Program-made: the position numbers and the translations under genes | Notes under the pieces: model-generated | The model's database searches: none | What the model was told of the DNA's origin: nothing | What the model saw: only the letters and a program-made list of their open reading frames with translations | Part shown: one piece after another, positions 43,792 to 52,835 of the stretch | Numbering within the stretch: position 1 is the stretch's first letter | How the letters are laid out: every line of letters starts with the position of its first letter | NCBI RefSeq assembly: GCF_022179805.1 | Contig: NZ_BPUO01000007.1 | Span: 372,001-436,000, forward strand | Reading direction: 5' to 3' | DNA length: 64,000 bases | Source: Cupriavidus pauculus | GTDB taxonomy: Bacteria; Pseudomonadota; Gammaproteobacteria; Burkholderiales; Burkholderiaceae

Positions 43792-45714
43792 TTACCGGTA
43801 CAGCACCTCCGGCAGCCACAGCCCGATACCCGGGAAGATGTAGAGCAGCGCCAGCGCCACCAACTGGATGGCCATGAATGGCAGCATGCCGGCGAAGATC
43901 TGGTTCAGCGTGACGTGGGGCGGAGACACGCCCTTCAGGTAGAAGGCCGCCATGGCGACCGGGGGCGAGAGGAAGGCCGTCTGCAGGTTCAGCGCCACCA
44001 GCAGGCCGAAGAACAACGGGTCGATCCCGAAGTTGTCCAGCAACGGGATGAAGATCGGCATGAAGATGATGATGATCTCGGTCCATTCGAGCGGCCAGCC
44101 CAGCAGGAAGATGATGACCTGTGCCAGGATCATGAACTGCACCGGGGTGAGGTCCAGCGACAGCACCCAAGACTCCACCAGCGCCTGCCCGCCCAGCAGC
44201 GCGAAGGCCGCCGAGAAGATCGACGAGCCGACGAACAGCCAGCACACCATCGCGCTGGTCTTCACGGTCAGGAACACCGAATCGCGCACCACGCCGTAGT
44301 TGAGCTGGCCGTACGCCGCCGCCAGCAACGCGCCGCCCAGCGAACCCACTGCTGCGGCCTCGGTGGGCGTGGCCAGGCCGAACACGATCGATCCGAGTAC
44401 GGCAAGGATCATCACCGCCAGCGGAAAGAACGACGACAGCAGCAGCTTGAACACCTCCAGCCGCGCGAAGTTGAAATACCAGTAGAACACCACGAGCCCC
44501 GCGGCCACCACGGCGAGCGTGATCCAGAACCAGATTGGTGCGGGCTGCGCGGGGGCATCGGCGGTGGAAGAGGGCGCGCTGGCGGCCGGCTTCACGTCCT
44601 GCGGCGTCGCCGGCTTGGGCGTAACAGTCGACGTATCCGAACCCAGCGGTGCCGGCGCATCGGTATCAGCCGGGGGTGCCTGCAGGTCGTCGAACGACTG
44701 CGGCGTGCCGCTGTCGAGCGTGGTACCCATCTCCACCAGTCCGCCGCCCGCGTCGACGGGCTTCGGCGCCGTTACTGCCGCGTACATCAGGCTCATCGCC
44801 ACGGCCACCGCCAGCGCCGGCATCAACACCACGCTGAGCTGGCGCACCAGATAGCTTGCCGGCACGTCGACATTGCGTCGACCCTTGAATCCCATCAGCA
44901 GCGCGGGCAAGGCACGCGTGCTGACATGATCGTGCAGCATGGCGGCGAACTTCGACAGCGGGATGACCCGCTCTTCCGCCGGCAATGGCGGTGCCAGCGA
45001 CGGCTTGAGTTTGGCAATGATGATGGCGTAGAGGATGTAGAGACCGGCCAGCATCAGCCCCGGAAAGAACGCGCCCGCATAGAGCTGCACCACCGACACG
45101 CCCGCCGTGGCGCCGTACACGATCAGAAGCACCGACGGCGGAATCAGAATGCCCAGGCAGCCGCCGGCCGTCACCGCGCCGGCCGACAACTGCGTGCTGT
45201 ACCCCGCCCGCAGCATGGCCGGAAACGCCAACAGTCCCATCAGCGTCACCACTGCGCCGACGATGCCGGTGGCCGTGGCAAACACCGCGCACGTGATCAG
45301 CGTGGCCACGGCCAGCGAGCCCGGCAACCACGCCAGCGCAAGGTGCAGGCTGCGGAACAGCTTCTCGATCAGGTTCGCGCGTTCGACCAGGTATCCCATG
45401 AAGACGAACAGCGGGATGGAGATCAGCACGTCGTTGGTCATCACCGCATAGGCGCGCTGCACCATCAGGTCCAGCGTCTGCTCCACGGCGATGCTGGGGT
45501 CCGCGTGCCGGTATGCCAGCCACGCGAACAGCACGCCCATACCCATCAGCGTGAATGCCGTGGGAAAGCCGAGCATGATCGCCACCACGATCAGCGCCAG
45601 CATCAGCAGCCCGAGATGGCCGTTGGTCCAGTCGGCCGGCGCGGGCATGAACCCGATCACGGCGCCGACGATCAGCACCATCAGCGAAATGCCGAACCAG
45701 AGTTCCTTTCTCAC
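43792..45714 (-). CDS. dctM: TRAP transporter large permease (DctM family) with extra central region
   Basis: A 640-residue DctM protein, about 200 longer than the usual 430. DctM blocks at both ends are normal: LMLALIVVAIMLGFPTAFTLMG, GILIPPSVLLIVYG, FGLATPTEAAAVGSLGG and AFLSPPVAMAAFYLKG. The extra part (about 245-430) contains two additional hydrophobic helices (VVLMPALAVAVAMSLMY and IWFWITLAVVAAGLVVFYW) joined by a Pro/Ala/Thr-rich linker of about 85 residues. It catalyses sodium- or proton-coupled uptake of an organic acid. The ATG overlaps the DctQ stop (ATGA). Confidence 0.93.
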   Translation of the reverse strand: MRKELWFGISLMVLIVGAVIGFMPAPADWTNGHLGLLMLALIVVAIMLGFPTAFTLMGMGVLFAWLAYRHADPSIAVEQTLDLMVQRAYAVMTNDVLISIPLFVFMGYLVERANLIEKLFRSLHLALAWLPGSLAVATLITCAVFATATGIVGAVVTLMGLLAFPAMLRAGYSTQLSAGAVTAGGCLGILIPPSVLLIVYGATAGVSVVQLYAGAFFPGLMLAGLYILYAIIIAKLKPSLAPPLPAEERVIPLSKFAAMLHDHVSTRALPALLMGFKGRRNVDVPASYLVRQLSVVLMPALAVAVAMSLMYAAVTAPKPVDAGGGLVEMGTTLDSGTPQSFDDLQAPPADTDAPAPLGSDTSTVTPKPATPQDVKPAASAPSSTADAPAQPAPIWFWITLAVVAAGLVVFYWYFNFARLEVFKLLLSSFFPLAVMILAVLGSIVFGLATPTEAAAVGSLGGALLAAAYGQLNYGVVRDSVFLTVKTSAMVCWLFVGSSIFSAAFALLGGQALVESWVLSLDLTPVQFMILAQVIIFLLGWPLEWTEIIIIFMPIFIPLLDNFGIDPLFFGLLVALNLQTAFLSPPVAMAAFYLKGVSPPHVTLNQIFAGMLPFMAIQLVALALLYIFPGIGLWLPEVLYR

Positions 45715-46340
45715 GGCGTTGGCTCCTTGATCTTCGGCATTGGCGCCGTGGCCGCCTCGGGCTGAAGCGGATCGTCCTTGCCCACCATCTGCTTGAGCTT
45801 GTCGACGTCGACTTCCTCGACGTCACCTTCGCGCAGCGGCCAGTGACCGGTGCCCAGGCACACCACGCAGCGCGCCAGTTCGGCCACGCCCTGCAGCAGC
45901 AGCAGCGCGCCGGCCACCGGAATCACGGCCTTGAACGGATAGATAGGCGGGCCATCGGCGGCAATCGACGAATGCTCGTTTTGCGCCAGCGAGACCTCGA
46001 AGAAATCGATGCCCGCCCACGCCAGCGCGATCACGCCGGGGAAGAAGAACAGCAGGTACAGCACCAGGTCGATGGCAGCCTGCGCGCGCGGCGACAGGAA
46101 GCCGTAGAGGATGTCGCCGCGCACGTGTCCGCGCTTGGCCAGCGTGTAGGCGCCGCCCAGCATGAACAACGCGCCGTAGAGCATGTTGCTGGCGTCGAAC
46201 ACCCAGGCGTGCGGCGTGCCCAGCGCGTAGCGCGAGAACACCTCGTAGCTGATCATCAGCGTCAGGCCGATGATCAGCCACGCGGCCGCCTGTCCCACGA
46301 ACGTGCTGATGCGGTCGATGCCCAGCAGCAGTCTTTGCAC
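45711..46340 (-). CDS. dctQ: TRAP transporter small permease (DctQ family)
   Basis: A 209-residue protein with four hydrophobic helices in the first 165 residues, including AAWLIIGLTLMISYEVFSRY and the family block VFDASNMLYGALFMLGGAY. A charged C-terminal tail of about 45 residues (EGDVEEVDVDKLKQMV) is longer than usual. It partners DctM in the membrane. It lies 74 bases after the binding-protein gene and overlaps DctM by 4 bases. Confidence 0.92.
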   Translation of the reverse strand: MQRLLLGIDRISTFVGQAAAWLIIGLTLMISYEVFSRYALGTPHAWVFDASNMLYGALFMLGGAYTLAKRGHVRGDILYGFLSPRAQAAIDLVLYLLFFFPGVIALAWAGIDFFEVSLAQNEHSSIAADGPPIYPFKAVIPVAGALLLLQGVAELARCVVCLGTGHWPLREGDVEEVDVDKLKQMVGKDDPLQPEAATAPMPKIKEPTP

Positions 46341-46414
46341 GAGCGTGCTCCGGTTTGGGTCAGTAGGTCAGTGCTTCAATGCGTCAGCGCGTCAGCCGGG
46401 CAATGCAGCGGTGC

Positions 46415-47563
46415 CTAGGCCTTCTTGGTCGAGAAGTAGTACGAAGACGCCATCCGGTAGTCGACGTTGGTGTCGTTCTGCCAGCGTGTGCTGCGCTGGG
46501 CAAACGCCTTCATCGAGTCGTTGACCTTCTTGAACATCGGGTTCTCTTTTTCCTTGCGCGCCACGATCTCGTCCCAGATCTTGAGCTGCGCCTGCAGCAC
46601 CGAATTGGGCGTGGCGTAGAACTTCACGCCCTGCTCCTGCAACGACTGGTAGTCCTTCGAATAGCGGTCGATGGCCTTGGTCGACATCTCGGCGGAACTG
46701 GCGTCCACCGCGTTGCCGATCAGCGCGCGCAGCTTCGGGGGCAGGGCGTTGTAGCGCTTGCGATTGAACAGGATCTCGAACTGCTCCGAGCACTGGTGGA
46801 AGCTGCGCAGCATGCAGACCTTCGACACATCCTGGAACCCCAGCGCGCGATCGGAGCTGGCGTTGTTGAACTCGGCGGCATCCAGCAGGCCACGGTCCAG
46901 TGCCGGCACGATCTCGGCGCCCGGCAGTGCGTTCACGGCGGCCCCGAGCCCGGTGAAGATGTCGATCGACAAACCCACCGTGCGGAATTTCAGGCCCTTG
47001 AAGTCCTCTGGCTTGGTGATGGGCTTCTTGAACCAGCCGAGCGGCTGCGTGGGCATCGGGCCGTAGAGGAACGACACCACGTCCAGGTTCAGGCTCTTGT
47101 AGATCTCTTCCTGCAGTTCCTTGCCGCCGCCGAACCTGTGCCACGCCAGCAGCATGTTTGGGTCCATGCCCCAGGCCGGGCCCGATCCCCACAGCGCCAG
47201 CGCCGAGTTCTTGCCGTACCAGTACGCAATCACGCCATGGCCGCCGTCGAGCGTGCCCTTGCTGACCGCGTCGATCAGGTCGAACGCCTTGACCACGGCA
47301 CCCGCCGGCAGCAGCTCGATTTTGAGCTCGCCGCCCGACATGTCGTTGACCTTCTTGACGAAGTCACCGGCAAATTCGTGAAAGATGTCCTTGGTTGGCC
47401 ACGTGCTCTGCCACCGCATGGTGATGGGCCCCTGGGCCTTGACGATGGCCGGGAAGCCCATCGTTGCGGCACCGGCCGCCGCCACGGCGCCACCGCCAAT
47501 GAATCCCCGTCGCGAAACCTTGCTCTCGGCACCGTTAGTGCCGTCCTTGCGCCTTGCTGCCAT
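46415..47563 (-). CDS. dctP: TRAP transporter periplasmic binding protein (DctP family), Tat-exported
   Basis: A 382-residue binding protein with a twin-arginine signal (KVSRRGFIGGGAV, RR at 18-19) probably cut at VKAQ. The mature start GPITMRWQSTWPTKDIFHEF and later FKGLKFRTVGLSIDIF with its conserved Arg are of the DctP_5/TakP-like group, which binds 2-oxo or hydroxy acids. Such proteins work as dimers. First gene of the TRAP operon. The exact ligand is unknown; pyruvate, lactate or other monocarboxylates would fit nearby pckG and cstA (inferred). Confidence 0.93.
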   Translation of the reverse strand: MAARRKDGTNGAESKVSRRGFIGGGAVAAAGAATMGFPAIVKAQGPITMRWQSTWPTKDIFHEFAGDFVKKVNDMSGGELKIELLPAGAVVKAFDLIDAVSKGTLDGGHGVIAYWYGKNSALALWGSGPAWGMDPNMLLAWHRFGGGKELQEEIYKSLNLDVVSFLYGPMPTQPLGWFKKPITKPEDFKGLKFRTVGLSIDIFTGLGAAVNALPGAEIVPALDRGLLDAAEFNNASSDRALGFQDVSKVCMLRSFHQCSEQFEILFNRKRYNALPPKLRALIGNAVDASSAEMSTKAIDRYSKDYQSLQEQGVKFYATPNSVLQAQLKIWDEIVARKEKENPMFKKVNDSMKAFAQRSTRWQNDTNVDYRMASSYYFSTKKA

Positions 47564-47722
47564 GACCGTCTCCCCTTGTGTTGGACGAACCCACGAACAA
47601 CCACTGCACGGCTGCCACAGGCACGCGCGGGCTTCACAAAGCCGGTGCGGCCGACGGGCAAAAGCAAAAACGGAAAAAGGAAGGATGCAATGCGGGGCCT
47701 TGGTGCGCCCAGGCTCCGCGGT

Positions 47723-47751
47723 GTCCGGCGCGAAAGAAGCGCGTACCGGAC
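47723..47751. other. hairpin in the TRAP operon leader region
   Basis: GTCCGG and CGCG pair with CGCG and CCGGAC across a 7-base loop, with a 2-base TA bulge. It lies 160 bases upstream of dctP and about 107 bases past the response-regulator stop. A T-rich stretch follows it on the minus strand at a distance, so it may be a weak terminator for the regulator operon or a leader element. Confidence 0.35.
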
Positions 47752-47857
47752 ATTTACAGACAGGCGTGTGGCCACTCAGTTGTCTTGATCTTAGGAAGAG
47801 CGGATCACGTCAACAATGTAGGGGAAACCCGATTTGAACGCCGGTTCGCCTGGCGGA

Positions 47858-48547
47858 CTAGGCTGGATCGCGCTCGATGCCCAGTTGCTGCACTGCGTAC
47901 TTCACCAGCTCGGCACGGCCTTCGATGCCCAGCTTGCGCTTGAGATTCAGGCGATGCGTCTCCACGGTGCGCACCGACACGCCCAGCCGCGCCGCGATGT
48001 CCTTGTTGGAATGGCCGCGTCCGATGCCGTGCAGGATGTCGCGCTCGCGCGGCGTCAGCGCGTCGACCGGGCTGATGGCCTGTTCGGCCATGCCGCGTGC
48101 AATGCGCGCGCTGTAGAACACGCGGCCGGCCAGCACCGCCTGGATGGCCGCCATCAGCTCGTCGGCCGGCGCGTCCTTGAGTACGTAGCCGCGCGCGCCG
48201 GCACGGATTGCCTGGCGCACATATTCGAGGTTGTCGTGCATCGACACGATCAGCACCGCCACCTCCGGATACTTGTCGTGCAGCGCGCCCGCCAGCGCGA
48301 TGCCGCCCATGCCGCGCATGCCGATATCGGTAATCACCAGTTCCGGCAGGTTGGATGCACCTGCCCTGGCCAGCCACGTCAGCGCGGCCTCGCCGCCGTC
48401 GGCGTCGCCCACCACTTCCAGCCCGGGCTGCAGCGACAGGTGCATGCGCATGCCGTCGCGCACCAGCGCGTGGTCGTCCACCAGCAGGACACGGGCCGTG
48501 GCGCCCGGAGAAGGAATGACGGGGTCGTCGTCGTGCGAAACGGTCAT
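47858..48547 (-). CDS. NarL/FixJ-family response regulator
   Basis: A 229-residue regulator. The receiver has Asp24/Asp25, phospho-acceptor Asp74 in VITDIGMRG, Ser102 and Lys124 in YVLKDA. The C-terminal LuxR-type helix-turn-helix (about 160-225) contains LTPRERDILHGIGRG and SVRTVETHRLNLKRKLG. The ATG overlaps the kinase stop (ATGA). It lies between the TRAP operon downstream and cstA upstream, either of which could be its target (inferred). Confidence 0.94.
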   Translation of the reverse strand: MTVSHDDDPVIPSPGATARVLLVDDHALVRDGMRMHLSLQPGLEVVGDADGGEAALTWLARAGASNLPELVITDIGMRGMGGIALAGALHDKYPEVAVLIVSMHDNLEYVRQAIRAGARGYVLKDAPADELMAAIQAVLAGRVFYSARIARGMAEQAISPVDALTPRERDILHGIGRGHSNKDIAARLGVSVRTVETHRLNLKRKLGIEGRAELVKYAVQQLGIERDPA

Positions 48548-49926
48548 GAAAGCGGAAGTTCGGAAGGGGTTTTGATCATCGGCAGCTCCGCCACGAGCCG
48601 CGTGCCCGACGGCATCGACACGATGTCGAACTGCCCGCCCAGCGCGGCCATGCGCTCGCGCAGATTGCGCAGGCCAATGCCGCGCTGCGGGTCGAGCTGC
48701 ATGCGGGCCACGTCGAAGCCGGTGCCGTTGTCACGCACGGTCAGGCGCGTGGCCGATGGAGAAAATTCGAGTTCGACGTTCACGCGCGTGGCATGCGCGT
48801 GGCGCTCGACGTTGGTCAGCGCCTCCTGCGCGATGCGAAACAGCGCCGTCGCCTGTTCATCGGCCAGCGCGCGGGGCTGGCCGGTCTGCGAGACCTCCAC
48901 CTGCAGCGCGCTGTCAGCCTGCATCTCGCGCCCCAGGTGCTGCAGTGCCGCAAGCAGGCCCAGGTCGTCGAGCAGGGCGGGGCGCAGGTTGCGCGCCACG
49001 CGTCGTACTTCGTTGAAAGCGGAATCGAGCCGGTTCAGCGCCATGCCCAGCACAGGCGCCACCGCCGCAGCATCTGCAGGCGCCAGGCGCAGCCGGTTGG
49101 CGGCGGTTTCCATCACCAGCTTCACTGACACCAGCAACTGCCCGATACCGTCGTGCAGCTCGCGCGACAGCCGCGCGCGTTCTTCTTCCTGCGACTGCAC
49201 CACGCGCTGCGCCAGTTGCCGCAGCTTGGCATCGGCCTCGCGGTGTTCGCTGATGTTCAGCGCCAGCCCGCTGGCCGCCACCAGCAGGATACTCACCGCC
49301 GCGATCACGCCGATCCAGGCCATGGTTTCGCGGATATCGGTCTCGGCACGTGCGTCGAGCTGGCGTAGCGTCTGCTCTACGTCGTCCAGGTAGATGCCGG
49401 TGCCGATCATCCAGTTCCAACCCGGCACGGCCACCACGTAGCCCAGCTTGGGCACCGTCTGCTTCGACGACGGCTTCTGCCACATGTAGCGCACCGATCC
49501 ACCGCCCGACTTGGCCGCAGCCACGAGTTTCTGGATCGTCAGTGCGCCTTGCGGATCACGCATGAGCCACAGGTCCTGTCCCACCAGTTCGGGCTGGCGC
49601 GGATGCATCAGATTCCGACCTTGCAGGTCATAGAGGAAGAAGTAGCCGTCCGGCCCGTAGTCGAGCCGCGCCAGCGCCTCCATGGCGGCCTGGCGCGTTG
49701 CCTCATCGGTCTTGCCCGAGCGCACCATCGGCGCGATGGCGCTTTCGGCCAGATCTACGTAGTGGCGCAGCTCGGTTTCCTTGCTCTGCAGGTACGCGGC
49801 CTCCACCAGAACGCGTTCGTGGCGGACCAGCGCAGTGGCCTGATAGCGCACGGCCAGGGCGATGCCAAGCATCGCGACAGCCAGGGGCGCCACGGCAAGC
49901 AAAAGTATCTTTTGGCGGAGTTTCAT
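48544..49926 (-). CDS. sensor histidine kinase with periplasmic Cache domain (NarX/DegS-type kinase core)
   Basis: A 460-residue kinase. Helices at about 7-27 and 203-223 bracket a single Cache domain (sCache_2) whose signature GYFFLYDLQGRNLMHP and LVGQDLW is at 94-120. Such domains often bind small carboxylates. The HisKA_3 box RLSRELHDGIGQLL has His258; the ATPase part has NVERHAHA and DNGTGFD, then GIGLRNLRERM. It is the first gene of the kinase-regulator pair and divergent from cstA. A carboxylate or pyruvate-like signal is inferred from the domain and neighbours. Confidence 0.93.
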   Translation of the reverse strand: MKLRQKILLLAVAPLAVAMLGIALAVRYQATALVRHERVLVEAAYLQSKETELRHYVDLAESAIAPMVRSGKTDEATRQAAMEALARLDYGPDGYFFLYDLQGRNLMHPRQPELVGQDLWLMRDPQGALTIQKLVAAAKSGGGSVRYMWQKPSSKQTVPKLGYVVAVPGWNWMIGTGIYLDDVEQTLRQLDARAETDIRETMAWIGVIAAVSILLVAASGLALNISEHREADAKLRQLAQRVVQSQEEERARLSRELHDGIGQLLVSVKLVMETAANRLRLAPADAAAVAPVLGMALNRLDSAFNEVRRVARNLRPALLDDLGLLAALQHLGREMQADSALQVEVSQTGQPRALADEQATALFRIAQEALTNVERHAHATRVNVELEFSPSATRLTVRDNGTGFDVARMQLDPQRGIGLRNLRERMAALGGQFDIVSMPSGTRLVAELPMIKTPSELPLS

Positions 49927-49986
49927 CTGAACCGGGGGTAAACACCGATGCCGGGAAGGCCGCGTGAAATCGTCGGCCTACGTATT

Positions 49987-50009
49987 ACTACGCACGGGTG
50001 TTGCGTAGT
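49987..50009. promoter_or_regulatory. inverted repeat ACTACGCA-N7-TGCGTAGT, candidate NarL-type regulator site
   Basis: Perfect 8-base arms, with a third similar half-site CTACGTA just left (49978-49984). It lies 61 bases upstream of the kinase ATG, inside the 381-base gap shared with cstA (49927-50307), in which I see no other gene or clear promoter. Confidence 0.5.
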
Positions 50010-50307
50010 TTCGCGCTTGTGCCGACATGGGCGGGTGTCAATACTACACGCCGGATTACGCTAGGGCCTTGCCTGCCGCGCAATTCCGAAGCAGCAGGTG
50101 CATCTTCGATCGGCATTTTTCTTGCTCGGCGATGCACTGCCCGCCTGCACGACAAGACCGGTTCCAGACGAGAACAGACCGGACGCCGAGACATCCCGGA
50201 GACCACCTTTCCGCGCGAAACGTCGCTGGCGCCATCCGGCACCGCCCCGCTGCCCGGGCTCCCTGTCGCCGCAGGTTTTATCAGCCGGTCTGAGGAGACC
50301 CTTCAAA

Positions 50308-52383
50308 ATGAATCGCATCGGACAACACCTGTTGTGGCTGGCCGTCGCCGTACTCGGCGCGTTTGCCTTCGCCACTGTCGCGCTGTCGCGCGGTGAAGCC
50401 GTCAGCGCACTGTGGATCGTGGTTGCCGCGCTCTGCATCTACCTGATCGCCTACCGCTACTACAGCCGCTTCATCGCCGACAAGGTGATGCAGCTCGACC
50501 CCAAACGCATGACGCCCGCGTGGCGCCACAACGACGGCCTGGACTACGTGCCGACCAACAAGGCGGTGCTGTTTGGCCACCACTTTGCCGCCATCGCTGG
50601 CGCCGGGCCGCTGGTTGGCCCCGTGCTGGCCGCGCAGATGGGCTACATGCCCGGCATGCTGTGGATCCTGGCCGGCGTGGTGTTTGCCGGCGCGGTGCAG
50701 GACTTCATGATCCTGTTCATCTCCACGCGCCGCGACGGCCGTTCGCTGGGCGACCTGGTGAAGTCCGAGATGGGCACCGTGCCCGGCCTGATCGCGCTGT
50801 TCGGCTGCTTCATGATCATGATCATCATCCTGGCGGTGCTGGCGCTGATCGTGGTGAAGGCACTGGCCGGATCGCCGTGGGGCACGTTCACCGTGGCGGT
50901 GACCATCCCCATCGCGCTGTTCATGGGTATCTACACGCGCTACATCCGCCCGGGCCGTATCGGCGAGGTGTCGGTGATCGGCTTCGTGCTGCTGATGCTG
51001 GCCATCATTGGCGGCCAGTACGTGCATGAAAGCGCCGTGCTGGCGCCGCTGTTCACGTACGACGGCAAGGCGCTGACGTGGATGCTGATCATCTACGGCT
51101 TCATCGCCGCCGTGCTGCCCGTGTGGCTGCTGCTGGCACCGCGCGACTACCTGTCGACCTTCCTGAAGATCGGCACCATCATCGCGCTGGCCATCGGCAT
51201 CCTGATCGTGGCACCGGAACTGAAGATGCCGGCGTTCACGCAGTTCGCCCAGGGCAATGGCCCGGTGTGGTCGGGCAACCTGTTCCCGTTCCTCTTCATC
51301 ACCATCGCCTGCGGCGCGGTATCGGGCTTCCACGCGCTGATCTCGTCGGGCACCACGCCCAAGCTGCTGGAAAACGAAAGCCACGCGCGCTTCATCGGCT
51401 ACGGCGCGATGCTGGCCGAGTCGTTCGTCGCCATCATGGCCCTGGTGGCCGCATCGGTGATCGAACCTGGCGTGTACTTCGCGATGAACAGCCCGGCAGC
51501 CGTGATCGGCACCACGCCGGAAGCCGTGGCGGCCACCGTGTCGACCTGGGGCTTCGTGATCACGCCTGACGTGCTGATCCAGACCGCCAAGGACGTTGGC
51601 GAAAACACGATCATCTCGCGTGCCGGTGGCGCGCCGACGCTGGCCGTGGGTATCGCGCACATCCTGCATCAGGTGGTGGGCGGCCAGGCCATGATGGCGT
51701 TCTGGTACCACTTCGCCATCCTGTTCGAGGCACTGTTCATCCTGACCGCCGTCGACGCGGGCACCCGTGCCGGCCGCTTCATGCTGCAGGATCTGCTGGG
51801 CAGCTTCGTGCCGGCCCTGAAGAAGACCGACTCGCTGCCGGCCAACCTGATCGCCACCGCGCTGACCGTGGCGGCCTGGGGCTACTTCCTGTACCAGGGC
51901 GTAGTGGATCCGCTGGGCGGCATCAACACGCTGTGGCCGCTGTTCGGCATCTCCAACCAGATGCTGGCTGCCGTGGCGCTGGTGCTGGGCACGTGCGTGC
52001 TGGTCAAGATGAAGCGCGGCCAGTACGCCTGGGTAACGCTGCTGCCCACCTGCTGGCTGCTGATCTGCACGCTGACCGCCGGCTGGCAGAAGCTGTTCGA
52101 CGCCGACCCCAAGGTCAGCTTCTTGACGCACGCCGCCAAGTTCAGCGCCGCGATTGCCGAAGGCAAGGTGCTGGCACCGGCCAAGTCGATGGAACAGATG
52201 CACCGCATCGTGTTCAACGACTACCTGGACGCCGGCCTGTGCGCGTTGTTCATGTTCGTGGTGCTGTCGATCGTGTTCTATGGTTTCAAGACGGCCATGG
52301 CGGCGCGCAACGAAGCCCGGCGCACCGATAGCGAAACGCCGTTCGAACCGATGCCGGCGCAAGCCTCGGCCGCTTCGCACTAA
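50308..52383 (+). CDS. cstA: carbon starvation protein CstA, peptide/pyruvate transporter family
   Basis: A 691-residue membrane protein. The ATG preceded by TGAGGAGA was chosen; the frame is open 70 codons farther but without family sequence. CstA blocks include KAVLFGHHFAAIAGAGPLVGPV, GALVDFM-like AVQDFMILFISTRRDGRSLG and SGFHALISSGTTPK. About 16 helices are visible. E. coli relatives (CstA, BtsT) import pyruvate or peptides. The small YbdD partner follows 16 bases later. The divergent Cache-domain two-component system may regulate it, as BtsSR does for BtsT (inferred). Confidence 0.94.
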   Translation: MNRIGQHLLWLAVAVLGAFAFATVALSRGEAVSALWIVVAALCIYLIAYRYYSRFIADKVMQLDPKRMTPAWRHNDGLDYVPTNKAVLFGHHFAAIAGAGPLVGPVLAAQMGYMPGMLWILAGVVFAGAVQDFMILFISTRRDGRSLGDLVKSEMGTVPGLIALFGCFMIMIIILAVLALIVVKALAGSPWGTFTVAVTIPIALFMGIYTRYIRPGRIGEVSVIGFVLLMLAIIGGQYVHESAVLAPLFTYDGKALTWMLIIYGFIAAVLPVWLLLAPRDYLSTFLKIGTIIALAIGILIVAPELKMPAFTQFAQGNGPVWSGNLFPFLFITIACGAVSGFHALISSGTTPKLLENESHARFIGYGAMLAESFVAIMALVAASVIEPGVYFAMNSPAAVIGTTPEAVAATVSTWGFVITPDVLIQTAKDVGENTIISRAGGAPTLAVGIAHILHQVVGGQAMMAFWYHFAILFEALFILTAVDAGTRAGRFMLQDLLGSFVPALKKTDSLPANLIATALTVAAWGYFLYQGVVDPLGGINTLWPLFGISNQMLAAVALVLGTCVLVKMKRGQYAWVTLLPTCWLLICTLTAGWQKLFDADPKVSFLTHAAKFSAAIAEGKVLAPAKSMEQMHRIVFNDYLDAGLCALFMFVVLSIVFYGFKTAMAARNEARRTDSETPFEPMPAQASAASH

Positions 52384-52399
52384 CCACAAGGAGCCACAC

Positions 52400-52594
52400 A
52401 TGCTGGACCAGATCGGAACCATGGGACGTTACCTGGGTCAGTCGCTGCGGCTGATGGTCGGCCTGCCCGACTACCAGACCTACGTGGCCCACATGGAAAC
52501 CACCCACCCGGACCGCGCGCCCATGACGTACGAGGAATTCTTCCGCGAACGCCAGGAGGCGCGCTACGGCGGCGGGCAGGGCAAGTGCTGCTAA
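52400..52594 (+). CDS. YbdD/YjiX-family small protein
   Basis: A 64-residue protein with AAGGAG before the ATG. The family core is visible in GLPDYQTYVAHMETTHPD, then PMTYEEFFRERQEARYGGG and a C-terminal GKCC. It regularly follows cstA or btsT and is needed for pyruvate uptake in studied relatives. A terminator follows immediately, so cstA and this gene form one unit. Confidence 0.92.
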   Translation: MLDQIGTMGRYLGQSLRLMVGLPDYQTYVAHMETTHPDRAPMTYEEFFRERQEARYGGGQGKCC

Positions 52595-52614
52595 GCACCG
52601 GCTCAGCCCTATGA

Positions 52615-52640
52615 AAGCGGCCCTGCGGGGCCGCTTTTTT
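52615..52640 (+). terminator. rho-independent terminator of cstA-ybdD
   Basis: Stem AAGCGGCCC/GGGCCGCTT with loop TGCG and a T-run, 20 bases after the stop of the small gene. Confidence 0.92.
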
Positions 52641-52746
52641 CATGCCCGCTTTTCATGCGCGTTTGGGCGGGGCATTTGTGACGGATAATTGCGCGCTGTT
52701 GCGCCGAAACGTCGTTTTTTAATGCTTCGATACCGTTTCTGCAGCG

Positions 52747-52776
52747 GGTTACAGCACCTCACAACTGGTTACAGCA
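52747..52776 (+). promoter_or_regulatory. direct repeats GGTTACAGCA, 20-base period
   Basis: Two identical 10-base copies start at 52747 and 52767. The second ends 18 bases before TACACT (52795-52800), a plausible -10 without a proper -35. That layout fits an OmpR-family activator binding in place of the -35. The gene served is the glycine-zipper protein. Confidence 0.55.
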
Positions 52777-52835
52777 AGGGTAGGGCTCGTTCTCTACACT
52801 CCGGTTCCAGATACACACCACATAAGGAAAATACG

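Noticed and set aside
47564..47857. Possible sigma-54 promoter for the TRAP operon
   Set aside because: I looked for GG-N10-GC type elements; only a poor TGGCCAC match without a proper TTGC partner was found.
50098..50307. Upstream extension of cstA by 70 codons
   Set aside because: No CstA sequence there; the ATG at 50308 has a strong ribosome site and matches the family start.
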